From the NCBI RefSeq assembly GCF_030010625.1, contig NZ_JASCXN010000004.1, positions 62,001 to 126,000 on the forward strand: a stretch of DNA of 64,000 nt, in the 5' to 3' direction. The DNA comes from Streptomyces sp. CC208A. GTDB lineage: Bacteria > Actinomycetota > Actinomycetes > Streptomycetales > Streptomycetaceae. This document shows positions 42,347 to 52,312 of this stretch, one piece after another. Under the pieces are notes generated by a model. That model saw only the letters and a list, made by a program, of their open reading frames with translations, was not told the origin of the DNA and ran no database searches. Every line of letters begins with the position of its first letter. The stretch's first letter is position 1. Both the position numbers and the translations under genes were made by a program.

Positions 42347-43486
42347 TCAGAGGCGGCGGGCGCCCGCCGAGGGGACGGCGGGGAAGACGCCCGGTTCGGC
42401 GTACCCGGCGTCCGCGAAGGCCTTCCGGACCGCCGCCGCGACCTCCTCCGCCCGGTCCGCGTCCACCAGGACCACCGCCGAGCCGCCGAAGCCGCCGCCG
42501 GTCATCCGGGCGCCGAGCGCGCCGGCCGCGTTCGCCGCCTCCACCACCAGGTCCAGCTCCGGGCAGGAGACCCGCAGGTCGTCCCGGAGCGAGGCGTGGC
42601 CCTCGGTGAGGAGCGGGCCGACCGCCCGGGTCGCGCCGGCGTCGAGCAGGGCGATCACCCGGGCCACCCGGTCGTTGTCGGAGACCACGTGCCGGACGTA
42701 CCGCAGAACCGTCCCGTCGCTCAGCCGGTCGAGCGCGGCGGGCAGATGCGCGGCGTCCACCTCGCGCAGGGTGCGCACTCCGAGCGCCCGCGCACCCGCT
42801 TCACAACCGGCGCGCCGCTCGGCGTACGCGCCGTCCCCGAGCGCGTGCTTCACCCGGGTGTCGACGACGAGCAGTTCGAGCCCCTCGGCGGCGAGGTCGA
42901 AGGGCACCTGGCGGTACGTCAGGTCCCGGGTGTCCAGGTGGAGGGCGTGGCCCTCCTCGGCGCATGCGGAGGCCATCTGGTCCATCACCCCGCAGGGCAC
43001 GCCGACGAAGGCGTTCTCGGCGCGCTGGGCGATGCGGGCCAGTTCGGGCCGGGTGAGGCCGAGTGCGAAGAGGTCGTTCAGGGCGAGGGCGGTGACGACC
43101 TCCAGGGCGGCCGATGAGGACAGTCCGGCGCCGGTCGGGACGGTGGAGGTCAGGTGGACGTCGGCGCCGGTCACCGGGTGGCCGGCCTCCCGCAGCGCCC
43201 AGACGACACCGGCGGGATAGGCGGCCCAGCCGCCGCCGGAGAGCGGTTCGAGGTCCGCCGCGTCGAGGTGGACGATGCCGCCTTCGACGTCTCCCGAGTG
43301 CAGGCGCAGGACGCCGTCCTCGCGGCGGGAGACGGCGGCGACGGTGGTGTGCGGGAGGGCGAGCGGCAGCACGAAGCCGTCGTTGAAGTCGGTGTACTCG
43401 CCGATCAGGTTGACCCGCCCGGGGGCGGCCCAGACCCCGTCGGGCGAGGCGCCGTACAGGGCCTCGAAGGCGGCGGCGACGGTCAT
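42347..43486 (-). CDS. galK: Galactokinase
   Basis: A 379-residue GHMP kinase that phosphorylates galactose at C1, the first committed Leloir step. Signature segments: [24 protein letters not shown] (galactokinase signature), the ATP loop [52 protein letters not shown] and the C-terminal [24 protein letters not shown]. The ATG at 43486 overlaps the galE stop (ATGA). Last gene of the galT-galE-galK operon. Confidence 0.96.
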   Translation of the reverse strand: MTVAAAFEALYGASPDGVWAAPGRVNLIGEYTDFNDGFVLPLALPHTTVAAVSRREDGVLRLHSGDVEGGIVHLDAADLEPLSGGGWAAYPAGVVWALREAGHPVTGADVHLTSTVPTGAGLSSSAALEVVTALALNDLFALGLTRPELARIAQRAENAFVGVPCGVMDQMASACAEEGHALHLDTRDLTYRQVPFDLAAEGLELLVVDTRVKHALGDGAYAERRAGCEAGARALGVRTLREVDAAHLPAALDRLSDGTVLRYVRHVVSDNDRVARVIALLDAGATRAVGPLLTEGHASLRDDLRVSCPELDLVVEAANAAGALGARMTGGGFGGSAVVLVDADRAEEVAAAVRKAFADAGYAEPGVFPAVPSAGARRL

Positions 43487-44502
43487 GCGCCCTCCTCCTC
43501 TCGGAGCCGGGCGAAGGCCCAGGCGTCGGCGACGACGTCCGCCAGGTCCGGGCGGGACGGGATCCAGCCGAGCCGCTCGCGGGCGGCCTCGGCGGAGGCG
43601 ACCAGGACGGCCGGGTCGCCGGGGCGGCGGGGGGCGGTGAGCTCGGGGACCGGGTGGCCGGTGACCTTGCGGACGGTCTCGATCACCTCGCGGACGGAGA
43701 AGCCGTTGCCGTTGCCGAGGTTGCAGATCAGGTGCTCGCCGGCCGGGACGGTGCCCGCCGTCATCGCGTCGAGGGCCAGCAGGTGGGCCTCGGCGAGGTC
43801 GGCGACGTGGATGTAGTCGCGGACACAGGTGCCGTCGGGGGTCGGGTAGTCGTCGCCGTGGACGGAGATCGCCTCGCGGCGGCCGAGGGCGACCTGGAGG
43901 ACGAGCGGGATCAGGTGCGACTCGGGGTCGTGGCGCTCGCCGAACCCGCCGTGGGCCCCGGCGACGTTGAAGTAGCGCAGGGAGACGGCGGCGAGGCCGT
44001 GGGCGGCGCACTCGCCGCCGATCATGTGGTCGACGGCGAGCTTGCTCGCCCCGTACGGGCTGGTGGGGACGGTCGGCGCGGCCTCGGTGACCGGGACGGC
44101 GGCCGGCTCGCCGTAGGTGGCGGCGGTGGAGGAGAAGACCAGCCTGCGGACGCCGGCCGTGCGCATCGCGGCGAGCAGGGCCATGGTGCCGCCGACGTTG
44201 TTCTCCCAGTACTTCTCCGGCTTGGCGACGGACTCGCCGACCTGCGAGAAGGCGGCGAAGTGCAGGACGCCGTCGTAGGAGGCGTCGAGCCACCGCGCCG
44301 CGTCCTGGACGCGGCCCTCGACGAACTCCGCGCCGGCGGGGACGCCCGCGCGGAAGCCGGTGGAGAGGTCGTCGAGGACGGTGACCCGGTGGCCCCGCTC
44401 CAGGAGGTGGGCGGCGACCACGCTGCCCACGTACCCCGCCCCGCCCGTGACCAGGTACCTCTTCGAATGCGAACGGGAAGAATGCGAACGGGAAGTCGTC
44501 AT
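43483..44502 (-). CDS. galE: UDP-glucose 4-epimerase
   Basis: A 339-residue NAD-dependent short-chain epimerase interconverting UDP-galactose and UDP-glucose. It has the Rossmann motif [47 protein letters not shown], the catalytic YGASK (Y-x3-K) and [26 protein letters not shown]. The N-terminus [11 protein letters not shown] comes from a 15-bp tandem duplication (GAATGCGAACGGGAA), absent from typical GalE. Both ends overlap neighbours by ATGA, so the three gal genes are translated as a chain. Confidence 0.96.
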   Translation of the reverse strand: MTTSRSHSSRSHSKRYLVTGGAGYVGSVVAAHLLERGHRVTVLDDLSTGFRAGVPAGAEFVEGRVQDAARWLDASYDGVLHFAAFSQVGESVAKPEKYWENNVGGTMALLAAMRTAGVRRLVFSSTAATYGEPAAVPVTEAAPTVPTSPYGASKLAVDHMIGGECAAHGLAAVSLRYFNVAGAHGGFGERHDPESHLIPLVLQVALGRREAISVHGDDYPTPDGTCVRDYIHVADLAEAHLLALDAMTAGTVPAGEHLICNLGNGNGFSVREVIETVRKVTGHPVPELTAPRRPGDPAVLVASAEAARERLGWIPSRPDLADVVADAWAFARLREEEGA

Positions 44503-45542
44503 GCGCTTGCCACCTCTCGGATGCGCCGGGCCGCGTCCTCCGGCCGGATGTCGTTCATGAACGCGCCCATGCCGGACTCGGTGCCCGCGAGGAACTTCAG
44601 CTTCCCGGAGGCGCGCCGGACCGTGAACAGTTCCAGGTGCAGTCCGAAGTCCTCCCGCCGCTCGTCCGTGAACGGCGCCTGGTGCCAGGCGGCGATGTAG
44701 GGCGTGGGCGGCTCCGCCGGGCCGAAGATCCGGTCGAAGCGCCTCAAGAGTTCCAGATAGACCTGTGCGAACCCTGTCCGGGCGGCCTCGTCGAGGGCGA
44801 GTAGGTCGGGGACCCGGCGGGTGGGGTGGAGGTGGACCTCGTACGGCCAGTGGGCGGCGTACGGGACGAAGGCGATCCAGTCCTCGGTCTCCAGGACCAC
44901 CCGTTCGGCGTCGGCGCGCTCGCGGGCGACGAGGTCGTCGAAGAGGTTCCGGCCGGTGGCCCTGCGGTGCTCGTCGACGCGGCGGCGGACGAGGGCGGTG
45001 CGGGGCGTGACGTACGGGAAGGCGTAGACCTGGCCGTGGGAGTGGGGCAGGGTGACGCCGATCTCGCGGCCGCGGTTCTCGAAGCAGTAGACCTGCTGGA
45101 CGCCGGGGAGGGCGGAGAGCTCGGCGGTGCGGTCGGTCCAGGCGTCGAGGACGAGGCGGGCCCGCTCCTCGGTGAGGTCGGCGAAGGAGGCGGTGTGGTC
45201 GTCGGTGAAGCAGACGACCTCGCAGCGGCCGACGCCGCCGGAGAGGGAGGGGAAGCGGTTCTCGAAGACCGCGACCTCGTAGCCCGCCTCGGGGATCTCG
45301 CTCTCGTGGCCGTCGCGGCCCGGGCAGAGCGGGCAGGCGTCGGCGGGCGGGAGGTAGGTGCGGCCCTGCCGGTGGGAGGCGACGGCCACGTGGTCGCCGG
45401 TCAGCTCGTCGTACCGGATCTCGGAGCGGGAGGCGACGGGGGTGAGCGGGCGCGGGTCGACGGCGGTGCGGACGGCGTCGTCGCGGGAGTCGTAGTAGAT
45501 CAGCGCGCGCCCGTCGGCGAGCGTGGTGACGGTCTTCTTCAC
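44499..45542 (-). CDS. galT: Galactose-1-phosphate uridylyltransferase
   Basis: A 347-residue HIT-superfamily enzyme exchanging UMP between UDP-glucose and galactose-1-phosphate. Zinc site Cys pair [18 protein letters not shown], and the active-site segment [20 protein letters not shown] with the nucleophilic His in the HxH motif. The C-terminus contains [10 protein letters not shown] and a His-rich strand ([32 protein letters not shown]). I chose GTG at 45542 with GGAGGG upstream. First gene of the gal operon; its stop overlaps the galE start. Confidence 0.96.
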   Translation of the reverse strand: MKKTVTTLADGRALIYYDSRDDAVRTAVDPRPLTPVASRSEIRYDELTGDHVAVASHRQGRTYLPPADACPLCPGRDGHESEIPEAGYEVAVFENRFPSLSGGVGRCEVVCFTDDHTASFADLTEERARLVLDAWTDRTAELSALPGVQQVYCFENRGREIGVTLPHSHGQVYAFPYVTPRTALVRRRVDEHRRATGRNLFDDLVARERADAERVVLETEDWIAFVPYAAHWPYEVHLHPTRRVPDLLALDEAARTGFAQVYLELLRRFDRIFGPAEPPTPYIAAWHQAPFTDERREDFGLHLELFTVRRASGKLKFLAGTESGMGAFMNDIRPEDAARRIREVASA

Positions 45543-45552
45543 GGGGTGCCCT

Positions 45553-45605
45553 CCGGGCGCGATCAAACAGAACCACGCACAAAGAACCACAACCGAACAT
45601 CGGAG
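45553..45605 (-). promoter_or_regulatory. gal operon upstream region with GTGGTTC repeats
   Basis: On the minus strand two direct copies of GTGGTTC, 14 bp apart, lie in an A/T-richer stretch (TTGTGGTTCTTTGTGC) shortly before galT. S. lividans galP1 is known to depend on repeated hexamers in its operator, so this may be the equivalent site. No exact -10/-35 is claimed. Confidence 0.4.
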
Positions 45606-45641
45606 TCAACGTCGTGGTTCCGACCCGCGCGCTTCGAAGGG

Positions 45642-46325
45642 TCAGTGCGGCGCGCGCCGGTCCGGCGCCGCCCGCTCCAGGAGGCCCGTGCGGGCCGCCA
45701 GGGCCGCCGCTTCCAGGCGGGAGCCGACGCCGAGTTTCATCAGGACCCGTTGGACGTGGGTGCGGGCCGTGCTTGGGGCGATGCCCATGCCCGCCGCGAT
45801 CAGGCGGGTGTCCTCGCCCTCCGCCACCCGGACCAGGACCTCCACCTCCCGGTGGGTCAGCAGGCGGAGCAGGCGCTGGGCCTCGTCGTCCGGCTGGGCC
45901 GCCGGGTTCAGGAGTTCCGCGAAGGCGCCCGCGAGGAGCGCCGGGGCCACCGCCGCCTCCCCCGCGCGGGCCTTGAGGAGTGCCCGCTCGACGCCCTCGA
46001 TCCGCTCGTCGTGCCGGACGTAGCCGGACGCGCCGGCCGCGAAGGCCGCCGCGATCCCGCGCGGCGACGGGACCGGGCCGAGCACCACCACGGCCACCTG
46101 CGGCCGCTCCCGCTTGATCCGCGCGACCGGCTCGAAGGTGCCGGGCCCGGCCGGGGCCGCCGTGCCGAAGAGGCAGACCTCCGGGGCCCGGCCCACCACG
46201 ACCTCCGCCGCCCCCGCCGTCGGCGCGGCCGCCGCGAGCACCCGGTGCCCGCGCAGCTTCAGCGCCGAGGCGAGCGCCTCCGCGAGCAGGCGGTGGTCGT
46301 CCACGACCACGAGCCGTACGCCCAT
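45642..46325 (-). CDS. Atypical LuxR-type response regulator lacking the phosphoacceptor Asp
   Basis: A 227-residue regulator. The receiver fold starts normally ([19 protein letters not shown]), but the strand that should carry the phosphorylated Asp reads [13 protein letters not shown], with Gly54 in its place. The conserved Lys is Arg ([12 protein letters not shown]). The LuxR DNA-binding domain is complete ([56 protein letters not shown]). It therefore probably works without phosphorylation. ATG at 46325 follows GGGGGAAG. It lies 100 bp upstream of galT on the same strand; a link to galactose control is only positional. Confidence 0.87.
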   Translation of the reverse strand: MGVRLVVVDDHRLLAEALASALKLRGHRVLAAAAPTAGAAEVVVGRAPEVCLFGTAAPAGPGTFEPVARIKRERPQVAVVVLGPVPSPRGIAAAFAAGASGYVRHDERIEGVERALLKARAGEAAVAPALLAGAFAELLNPAAQPDDEAQRLLRLLTHREVEVLVRVAEGEDTRLIAAGMGIAPSTARTHVQRVLMKLGVGSRLEAAALAARTGLLERAAPDRRAPH

Positions 46326-46442
46326 CCCGTCTTCCCCCAGTCCCCGGGCGTGCCGTCCCCCGGCACCTCTGACCCGGCAAGCTACACGCTCCCCCGCCCG
46401 ACGGGGCGTCATTCGCCGCCCCACGAAAGGGGTACACGCACG

Positions 46443-46478
46443 GGAAGGGCCTCCCCGGTGGTCCGGGGAGGCCCTTCC
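46443..46478 (-). terminator. Hairpin terminator after the PQQ-propeller operon
   Basis: GGAAGGGCCTCCCCGG-TGGT-CCGGGGAGGCCCTTCC is a perfect 16-bp stem, 20 bp past the stop of the first PQQ-like gene. Confidence 0.85.
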
Positions 46479-46498
46479 TCGTCGGTCGCGGGTGCCGT

Positions 46499-48364
46499 CT
46501 AGCCCTTGGTGCTGAAGGAGACCGCGTGGTACCGCTTGCCGTAACTGCTCTCGGACGCGCGGGTCTTGCTCGCGTAGGTGGCCGAGATGAAGAACCGGCC
46601 GTCGCCGTAGAGGAGTTCGGCGCCGGTGAGGGAGAAGCTGGTCTCGATCTGCCGGTTCGCCCGGTCCGAGGGGGTCTCCAGGAGCAGCGTCTCCTTCATC
46701 GTGCCCGCGTTGACGGAGACGATCTGTCCGCCCTTGTCGTACGGGGGTTCCTTGTACGCGATGAGGTCGCCGCCGTCCATGCGCAGCGGCATCAGCGTGT
46801 ACCCGTCGCCCGCGTCGGCCTTCTCGGGCGCCATGCGGCCGTTGGAGAGGTCGAAGGCGACGATCTCGTTGGTCTTGTCGCGGTACTCGCCGGTGGAGCC
46901 GTCGTGCTCCTCGGTCGGCAGGTAGAGCCGGTCGTTGCCGACGAGGGCCTGGGAGCAGTCCTCCACGGTGGTGGCACCGCAACGGGCCGCGTAGCGCTTG
47001 GCGTCGGCCGTGATCTTGGTCCGCAGCTTTCCGGTCTTCTCGTCGATCGAGAAGAAGTCGGAGATGCCGCTGCCGTCGGTGGCCGCGCGGGAGATGTTGG
47101 CGGCGACGACCAGTGGCTTGGTCGAGACGATCCCCACGTACTCCACGCCCTTCGGCATCTTGAACTCGGAGAGCTTCTTGCCCGACACCGGGTCCAGGTT
47201 CTGGACGAGGACGTACTGGGAGCCGTACGCACCGCACTTGCGGGCCGCGACGAGACCGGCGCCGCCGCCGTAGCCCATGTCGAAGCAGTTCTGGTCGTTG
47301 GACTGCGGCTTCCAGCGCACCTTGCCGGTGGCCGCGTCGAAGGCCGCGCCGCCGTCGGTGCCGCCGGCGGCGACGGTCCCGCCGCTGAGCGTCACCTCGT
47401 TGAAGCGGGCCTTCTCGTCGCCGCCGGCGCTGACCGAGGCGGACCAGAGGAGCTTGCCGGTGTTCAGGTCGACCATGCCGACCTGGTTGCAGGGCTGGTA
47501 GTAGCGGGGCGCGACGCGCTTCTTCTCCTCGAAGAGGATCGGCACCTTGCGGTCGTCGGTCATGTGCCGGGACGCGCCGCAGACCTGGCCGGGCAGCGCC
47601 AGGGTCCAGGCGACCGTGCCCTTGTCGATGTCGTAGCCGACGACCGAGTTGACGCCCGTCTTCACATACGTCTTGTCGGTGAGCCAGGAGCCGTCGACGG
47701 GCGTGCTGTCGGGCACCTGCGGCACGTCGACGCGGAAGGCGAGCCGGGCGTGGGTCTTCGCGCCCGGCTTCTCCTTGCCGTCGCCGCCGAGGCCGTTGCC
47801 GGAACCGCCGCCGGAATCGCCGGAGCCGCCCCCGGTGGCATCACCGCCGCCGCCGGTCGAGGACTGGCCGCCGGTGCCCTTGGCGTCGGTGGGCGTGTCC
47901 GGGCCGGAGTTGGCGTACCAGATGCCGCCGCCGACGATCAGGGCGACGGCCACGACCGCCGCGATGATGATCTGGGCCTGCGCCGACAGCTTCTTCCGCC
48001 CGCCCGGCGCGGCCGGGACGGGCTGCTGCGGCACGGTCGGGTAACCGTACGGCTGCTGGGGCTGGTTCGGCTGCCCGTACGGCGGCGGGACCGGCTGCTG
48101 GTACTGCTGCGGGTACGGCTGCGGGGCCGGGGCCTGCGGGTAGCCGTAACCGGGCTGCGGGGCCTGCGGCTGGCCGTAGCCGCCCGGCTGGCCCTGCGGC
48201 GGGGGCGGGGGCGTCGGTGCGCCGTAGCCGCCCTGGGCGGGGGGCTGCGGGGCGCCGTAGCCCCCCTGGGCCGGGTCCTGCGGGGCGCCGTAGCCGCCCG
48301 GCGGCGGGTAACCGCCGGGGGGCTGGTTCGGCGGCTGGTTCGGCGGCTGAGGTGGCTGGGTCAC
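46499..48364 (-). CDS. Membrane-anchored PQQ-like beta-propeller protein (second of tandem pair)
   Basis: A 621-residue protein. The cytoplasmic N-terminus (~125 residues) is Pro/Gln/Gly/Tyr-rich (GGYGAPQ and PYGQPN repeats). One membrane helix follows ([22 protein letters not shown]), then a Gly/Ser linker and an exterior PQQ/WD-like propeller with blades such as [23 protein letters not shown] and [15 protein letters not shown]. Several Cys may form disulfides. GTG at 48364 overlaps the stop of the upstream paralogue (GTGA). The architecture suggests an envelope sensor or scaffold; no catalytic residues are recognised. Confidence 0.85.
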   Translation of the reverse strand: MTQPPQPPNQPPNQPPGGYPPPGGYGAPQDPAQGGYGAPQPPAQGGYGAPTPPPPPQGQPGGYGQPQAPQPGYGYPQAPAPQPYPQQYQQPVPPPYGQPNQPQQPYGYPTVPQQPVPAAPGGRKKLSAQAQIIIAAVVAVALIVGGGIWYANSGPDTPTDAKGTGGQSSTGGGGDATGGGSGDSGGGSGNGLGGDGKEKPGAKTHARLAFRVDVPQVPDSTPVDGSWLTDKTYVKTGVNSVVGYDIDKGTVAWTLALPGQVCGASRHMTDDRKVPILFEEKKRVAPRYYQPCNQVGMVDLNTGKLLWSASVSAGGDEKARFNEVTLSGGTVAAGGTDGGAAFDAATGKVRWKPQSNDQNCFDMGYGGGAGLVAARKCGAYGSQYVLVQNLDPVSGKKLSEFKMPKGVEYVGIVSTKPLVVAANISRAATDGSGISDFFSIDEKTGKLRTKITADAKRYAARCGATTVEDCSQALVGNDRLYLPTEEHDGSTGEYRDKTNEIVAFDLSNGRMAPEKADAGDGYTLMPLRMDGGDLIAYKEPPYDKGGQIVSVNAGTMKETLLLETPSDRANRQIETSFSLTGAELLYGDGRFFISATYASKTRASESSYGKRYHAVSFSTKG

Positions 48365-50247
48365 TTGCTGAAGCCCATCATCGTCTTGGCCTGCTTCTCC
48401 TCTTCGTCGTTCGATCCGGAGACCCGGCCGGCCGCCACCACGAGCGTGCCGTTGCCGTAGGCGTATCCGGCGCTGAAGAAGCTGTTCTCGATCGACGAGA
48501 CGCCGACCGGGTGCTTGAGGAGGATCTTCGGGTCACCGCCGGTCGGGGCGATCGTCGCGGTCGCGCCGCCCTTGTCGTACTTGGGCGAGACGTAGACGAG
48601 GACCTCGCCGCCCTCCATCCGCAGCGGCGTCATCGACTGCTCCTCGGGCGCCTTGGAACGCCACTTGGCCTTGCCGGTGTCGAGGTCGAAGGCGACGACC
48701 TCGTTGGAGGTGCCGTACTTGGTGTCGGTCGCCATGTAGAAGGTGTCGCCGCCGGCGGCGACACCGGTGCAGCCCTGGAGGTTGCGGCCGAAGATGACGA
48801 AGCCTCCGCCGCAGCGCGGGGCGTACTTGTCCTTGCCGCCGTCGATCGTGGAGCGCAGCTTGCCGTTGCCGTCGAGGGCGACGACCGACCACTTCTTCTG
48901 CTCGCGCTGGAAGGTGGAGACGACCAGCGGGTTCACCGAGTAGACCTTGTCGACCTCCCAGGTGGCGGGGAGCCGGTAGGTCCACTTGGCCTTGCCCGTG
49001 TTCGGGTCGACCTCGCTGACCGTGTGCTGTTCCTTGCTCACGTCGGCGGTGCGGCACTGGTTGGCCGAGATCAGCTTGGTGGCGTCACCGGCGTACGCGT
49101 ACGGCTTGCAGCCCTCGGTGGGGCCGGTGAAGAGCTGGCGGCCGTCGGTGAGGGAGAAGCCGTAGGCGCTGCTGCTGCCCGCGGCGGTCACCGTGTTGCC
49201 GCCGATGGCGAGGGTGTTGTCGGAGAAGGCGAAGAGGCCCGTCGGCTTCGGCACGGCCTTCTTCCAGCCCGCCTTGCCGGTCTTGAGGTCGACCTGCTGG
49301 AGCATCGTGCACTTGGCGCCGTCCTTGGCGCTCTCCTCGTACCCGAAGACCATCACGCCGTCGGCGCCCGGCTGGGCGGGGGCGGCGCACAGCTTGAACG
49401 GCACGTCGATCTGCCACTTCTTGGCGCCGTCGGAGAGGGAGTGGCCGGAGATGCCCTTGTACATGGCCTTGACGACGGTGTCGCCGACGATCCAGGGGCC
49501 GAAGACCTCGGAGCCGTTGCGGGGCAGGTCGACGTCGTTGGTGACGAGGAAGTTGACCTTCGCCTCGCCTTCCTGGCGGGCCGCGTTGAGGTCGTCCGCG
49601 CCGCCCTTGCCGTCCTCGCCGCCGTCGCCGGAGCCGTCGCCCTGGTCGACGGACTCGGTCGGCTTCGGCGCCGTGGCGGTCTCGGAGCTGCTGGTCGACG
49701 GCTGGGCGACGGTCGACGGCTCGTCGTCGCCCTTGCCGCCGACGACGGCCCAGGTGGTGACGGCGGCGATGGCCACGACACCCGCGGCGACGGCCGCGAC
49801 GAGCCCCGTGCGGCCCTTGAACGGGCCGCCGCCGGAGCCGCCGGCCGGGGCGGGCGCGGCCGGGTACATCGGCTGGGTCTGGCCCGGGTAGCCCCCGTAG
49901 GGACCCGGCTGCTGCCCGTACGGTCCGGGCTGCTGGCCGTACGGCCCCGGCTGCGGCGGCTGCTGGCCGTACGGGCCCGGCTGCTGCGGGGCCTGCTGCG
50001 GGTAGCCGTACGGGCCGGGCTGCGGCGCCTGCTGCGGGTAGCCGTAACCGGGCTGGGCGGACGGCTGGGCGGACGGCTGGGCGGGCGCGGTCGGCGGCTG
50101 GGCCGGGGCCTGCGGCGGGACCGGCGGCATCTGCGGCGGCTTGGCCGGCATCTGCGGCGGGACCGGCGGCGTACCGCCCGGGGTCGCGTTCGGGTCCTGG
50201 GGAGCTCCGAAGCCCCCCGGCGGCTGGTTGCTGGGCGGCTGGGTCAT
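48361..50247 (-). CDS. Membrane-anchored PQQ-like beta-propeller protein (first of tandem pair)
   Basis: A 628-residue paralogue of the next gene with the same layout. The N-terminus is Pro/Gln/Gly-rich and repetitive (PGPYGQQ units). A single helix (TGLVAAVAAGVVAIAAVTTWAVVG) and an acidic Ser/Thr linker precede the exterior propeller (MLQQVDLKTGKAGWKKAV, SEVDPNTGKAKWTYRLP, VVAFDLDTGKAKWRSKAP). ATG at 50247 follows AAGGGGGAAG. It is coupled to the downstream gene by a GTGA overlap. The low-complexity heads of both proteins resemble cytoplasmic tails that recruit partners; no kinase domain is present. Confidence 0.85.
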   Translation of the reverse strand: MTQPPSNQPPGGFGAPQDPNATPGGTPPVPPQMPAKPPQMPPVPPQAPAQPPTAPAQPSAQPSAQPGYGYPQQAPQPGPYGYPQQAPQQPGPYGQQPPQPGPYGQQPGPYGQQPGPYGGYPGQTQPMYPAAPAPAGGSGGGPFKGRTGLVAAVAAGVVAIAAVTTWAVVGGKGDDEPSTVAQPSTSSSETATAPKPTESVDQGDGSGDGGEDGKGGADDLNAARQEGEAKVNFLVTNDVDLPRNGSEVFGPWIVGDTVVKAMYKGISGHSLSDGAKKWQIDVPFKLCAAPAQPGADGVMVFGYEESAKDGAKCTMLQQVDLKTGKAGWKKAVPKPTGLFAFSDNTLAIGGNTVTAAGSSSAYGFSLTDGRQLFTGPTEGCKPYAYAGDATKLISANQCRTADVSKEQHTVSEVDPNTGKAKWTYRLPATWEVDKVYSVNPLVVSTFQREQKKWSVVALDGNGKLRSTIDGGKDKYAPRCGGGFVIFGRNLQGCTGVAAGGDTFYMATDTKYGTSNEVVAFDLDTGKAKWRSKAPEEQSMTPLRMEGGEVLVYVSPKYDKGGATATIAPTGGDPKILLKHPVGVSSIENSFFSAGYAYGNGTLVVAAGRVSGSNDEEEKQAKTMMGFSK

Positions 50248-50311
50248 CAGCGCTTCCCCCTTGCTGTGAGCGGGTTTTCTTTCTACCACTCGCGCGGTGG
50301 CGCAAAAGAGA

Positions 50312-50345
50312 CCGGTCCGTCCCTTGTACCCAAGGGAGGACCGGC
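50312..50345 (-). terminator. Hairpin terminator after the ABC-F gene
   Basis: CCGGTCC-gt-CCCTTG-tacc-CAAGGG-a-GGACCGG forms an interrupted 13-bp stem, 15 bp past the ABC-F stop. Confidence 0.75.
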
Positions 50346-50359
50346 CCGTGATGCCCTCG

Positions 50360-52165
50360 TTATGCGTTCTCGGCCAGTTCCAGCCAGCGCATCTCCAAGT
50401 CTTCACGTTCTCCGGACAGTTCCCGCAACTCGGCGTCGAGCTTCGCGACCTTCTCGAAATCGGTCGCGTTCTCGGCGATCTGCGCGTGGAGCTTCGCCTC
50501 CTTCTCGGAGATCCTGTCCAGCTGCCGCTCGACCTTCTGGAGCTCCTTCTTGGCGGCGCGCGCGTCGGCGGCGGAGACGCCGGTCTTCTCCTGCGGGGGC
50601 GCGGCGACGGGCGCCGGGGCGGCCGCCTCGATCATCCGCTGCCGCCGCTCCAGGTACTCGTCGATGCCTCGCGGCAGCATCCGCAGGGTCCGGTCGCCGA
50701 GGAGGGCGAAGGTGCGGTCGGTGGTGCGCTCCAGGAAGAAGCGGTCGTGGGAGATGACGACCATGGAGCCGGGCCAGCCGTCGAGGAGGTCCTCCAGCTG
50801 GGTCAGGGTCTCGATGTCGAGGTCGTTGGTGGGCTCGTCGAGGAAGAGGACGTTGGGCTCGTCCATGAGGAGGCGGAGCAGCTGGAGGCGGCGGCGCTCG
50901 CCGCCGGAGAGGTCGCCGACCGGCGTCCACTGCTTCTCCTTGCCGAAGCCGAACTGCTCGCAGAGCTGCCCGGCGGACATCTCGCGGCCCTTGCCGAGGT
51001 CGACCCGGTCGCGGATCTGCTGCACGGCCTCCAGGACGCGCAGCTGGGCGGGGAGTTCGGCGACGTCCTGGGAGAGGTAGGCGAGCCGGACGGTCCTGCC
51101 GACGACGATCCGGCCGGCCGGCGGCTGCTTCTCGCCCTGGGAGGCGGCGGCTTCCGCGAGGGCGCGCAGGAGTGAGGTCTTGCCCGCGCCGTTGACGCCG
51201 ACGAGTCCGACGCGGTCGCCGGGGCCGAGCTGCCAGGTGAGGTGCTGGAGCAGCGTCCTGGGTCCGGCGGTGACGGTCACGTCCTCCAGGTCGAAGACGG
51301 TCTTGCCGAGCCGGGCGTTGGCGAACTTCATCAGCTCGCTGGTGTCGCGGGGCTCCGGCACGTCCGCGATGAGCGCGTTGGCCGCCTCGATGCGGAAGCG
51401 GGGCTTGGAGGTGCGGGCGGGGGCGCCGCGCCGCAGCCAGGCCAGCTCCTTGCGGACCAGGTTCTGCCGCTTGACCTCCTCGGTGGCGGCGATCCGCTCC
51501 CGCTCGGCGCGGGCGAAGACGTAGTCGGAGTAGCCGCCCTCGTACTCGTACACCGTGCCGCGCTGCACGTCCCACATGCGGGTGCAGACCTGGTCGAGGA
51601 ACCAGCGGTCGTGGGTGACGCAGACGAGCGCCGAGCGGCGGGCCTGGAGGTGTCCCGCGAGCCAGGCGATGCCCTCGACGTCGAGGTGGTTCGTCGGCTC
51701 GTCGAGGACGATGAGGTCCTGCTCCTCGATGAGCAGCTTGGCGAGCGCGATGCGGCGGCGCTCGCCGCCGGAGAGCGGGCCGATGACGGTGTCGAGGCCC
51801 TGCTCGAAGCCGGGCAGGTCGAGGCCGCCGAAGAGGCCGGTGAGCACGTCGCGGATCTTGGCGCTGCCGGCCCACTCGTGGTCGGCCATGACGCCGATGA
51901 CCTCGTGGCGGATGGTCGCCTTCGGGTCGAGCGAGTCGTGCTGGGTGAGCACCCCGAGGCGGAGGCCGCCGCTGTGGGTGACCCGGCCGGTGTCGGCCTC
52001 CTCCAGCCGGGCGAGCATCCGGATGAGGGTGGTCTTGCCGTCGCCGTTGCGCCCCACGACCCCGATCCGGTCCCCCTCGGAGACGCCGAGCGAGACTCCG
52101 TCGAGCAGGGCACGGGTGCCGTACACCTTGCTGACGTTCTCGACATTGACCAGGTTGACGGCCAC
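50360..52165 (-). CDS. ABC-F family ATPase, Uup-like
   Basis: A 601-residue soluble protein with two ABC domains and no membrane part. Domain 1: GVVGRNGDGKTTLIRML, LSGGERRRIALAKLL, LIVLDEPTNHLDVEGIAWLAGHL. Domain 2: GLVGVNGAGKTSLLRAL, LSGGERRRLQLLRLL, VLFLDEPTNDLDIETLTQLEDLL. A C-terminal coiled coil (AAKKELQKVERQLDRISEKEAKLHAQIAENA) is typical of the Uup subgroup. ABC-F proteins act on the ribosome during stalling or antibiotic stress, or tune translation. I chose GTG 52165, with GGAG upstream. Confidence 0.92.
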   Translation of the reverse strand: MAVNLVNVENVSKVYGTRALLDGVSLGVSEGDRIGVVGRNGDGKTTLIRMLARLEEADTGRVTHSGGLRLGVLTQHDSLDPKATIRHEVIGVMADHEWAGSAKIRDVLTGLFGGLDLPGFEQGLDTVIGPLSGGERRRIALAKLLIEEQDLIVLDEPTNHLDVEGIAWLAGHLQARRSALVCVTHDRWFLDQVCTRMWDVQRGTVYEYEGGYSDYVFARAERERIAATEEVKRQNLVRKELAWLRRGAPARTSKPRFRIEAANALIADVPEPRDTSELMKFANARLGKTVFDLEDVTVTAGPRTLLQHLTWQLGPGDRVGLVGVNGAGKTSLLRALAEAAASQGEKQPPAGRIVVGRTVRLAYLSQDVAELPAQLRVLEAVQQIRDRVDLGKGREMSAGQLCEQFGFGKEKQWTPVGDLSGGERRRLQLLRLLMDEPNVLFLDEPTNDLDIETLTQLEDLLDGWPGSMVVISHDRFFLERTTDRTFALLGDRTLRMLPRGIDEYLERRQRMIEAAAPAPVAAPPQEKTGVSAADARAAKKELQKVERQLDRISEKEAKLHAQIAENATDFEKVAKLDAELRELSGEREDLEMRWLELAENA

Positions 52166-52312
52166 GTTGACTCCAGTGCGGGGGGATCGATCGACGTCCA
52201 GGGTAGACGGCGACACCAAACGGGCGGCGCGGTCACTCTTTGTGATGACGCGATCGGGACCCGGGGGCTACCGTGGACGGCAGGCCGAAGAATCCCGCCC
52301 ATGGGAGGAACC

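Noticed and set aside
39163..46325. The two LuxR-type regulators as one system with the orphan kinase at 21021
   Set aside because: They are 17-25 kb apart with no shared operon or motif, and one lacks the phosphoacceptor, so pairing is unsupported.
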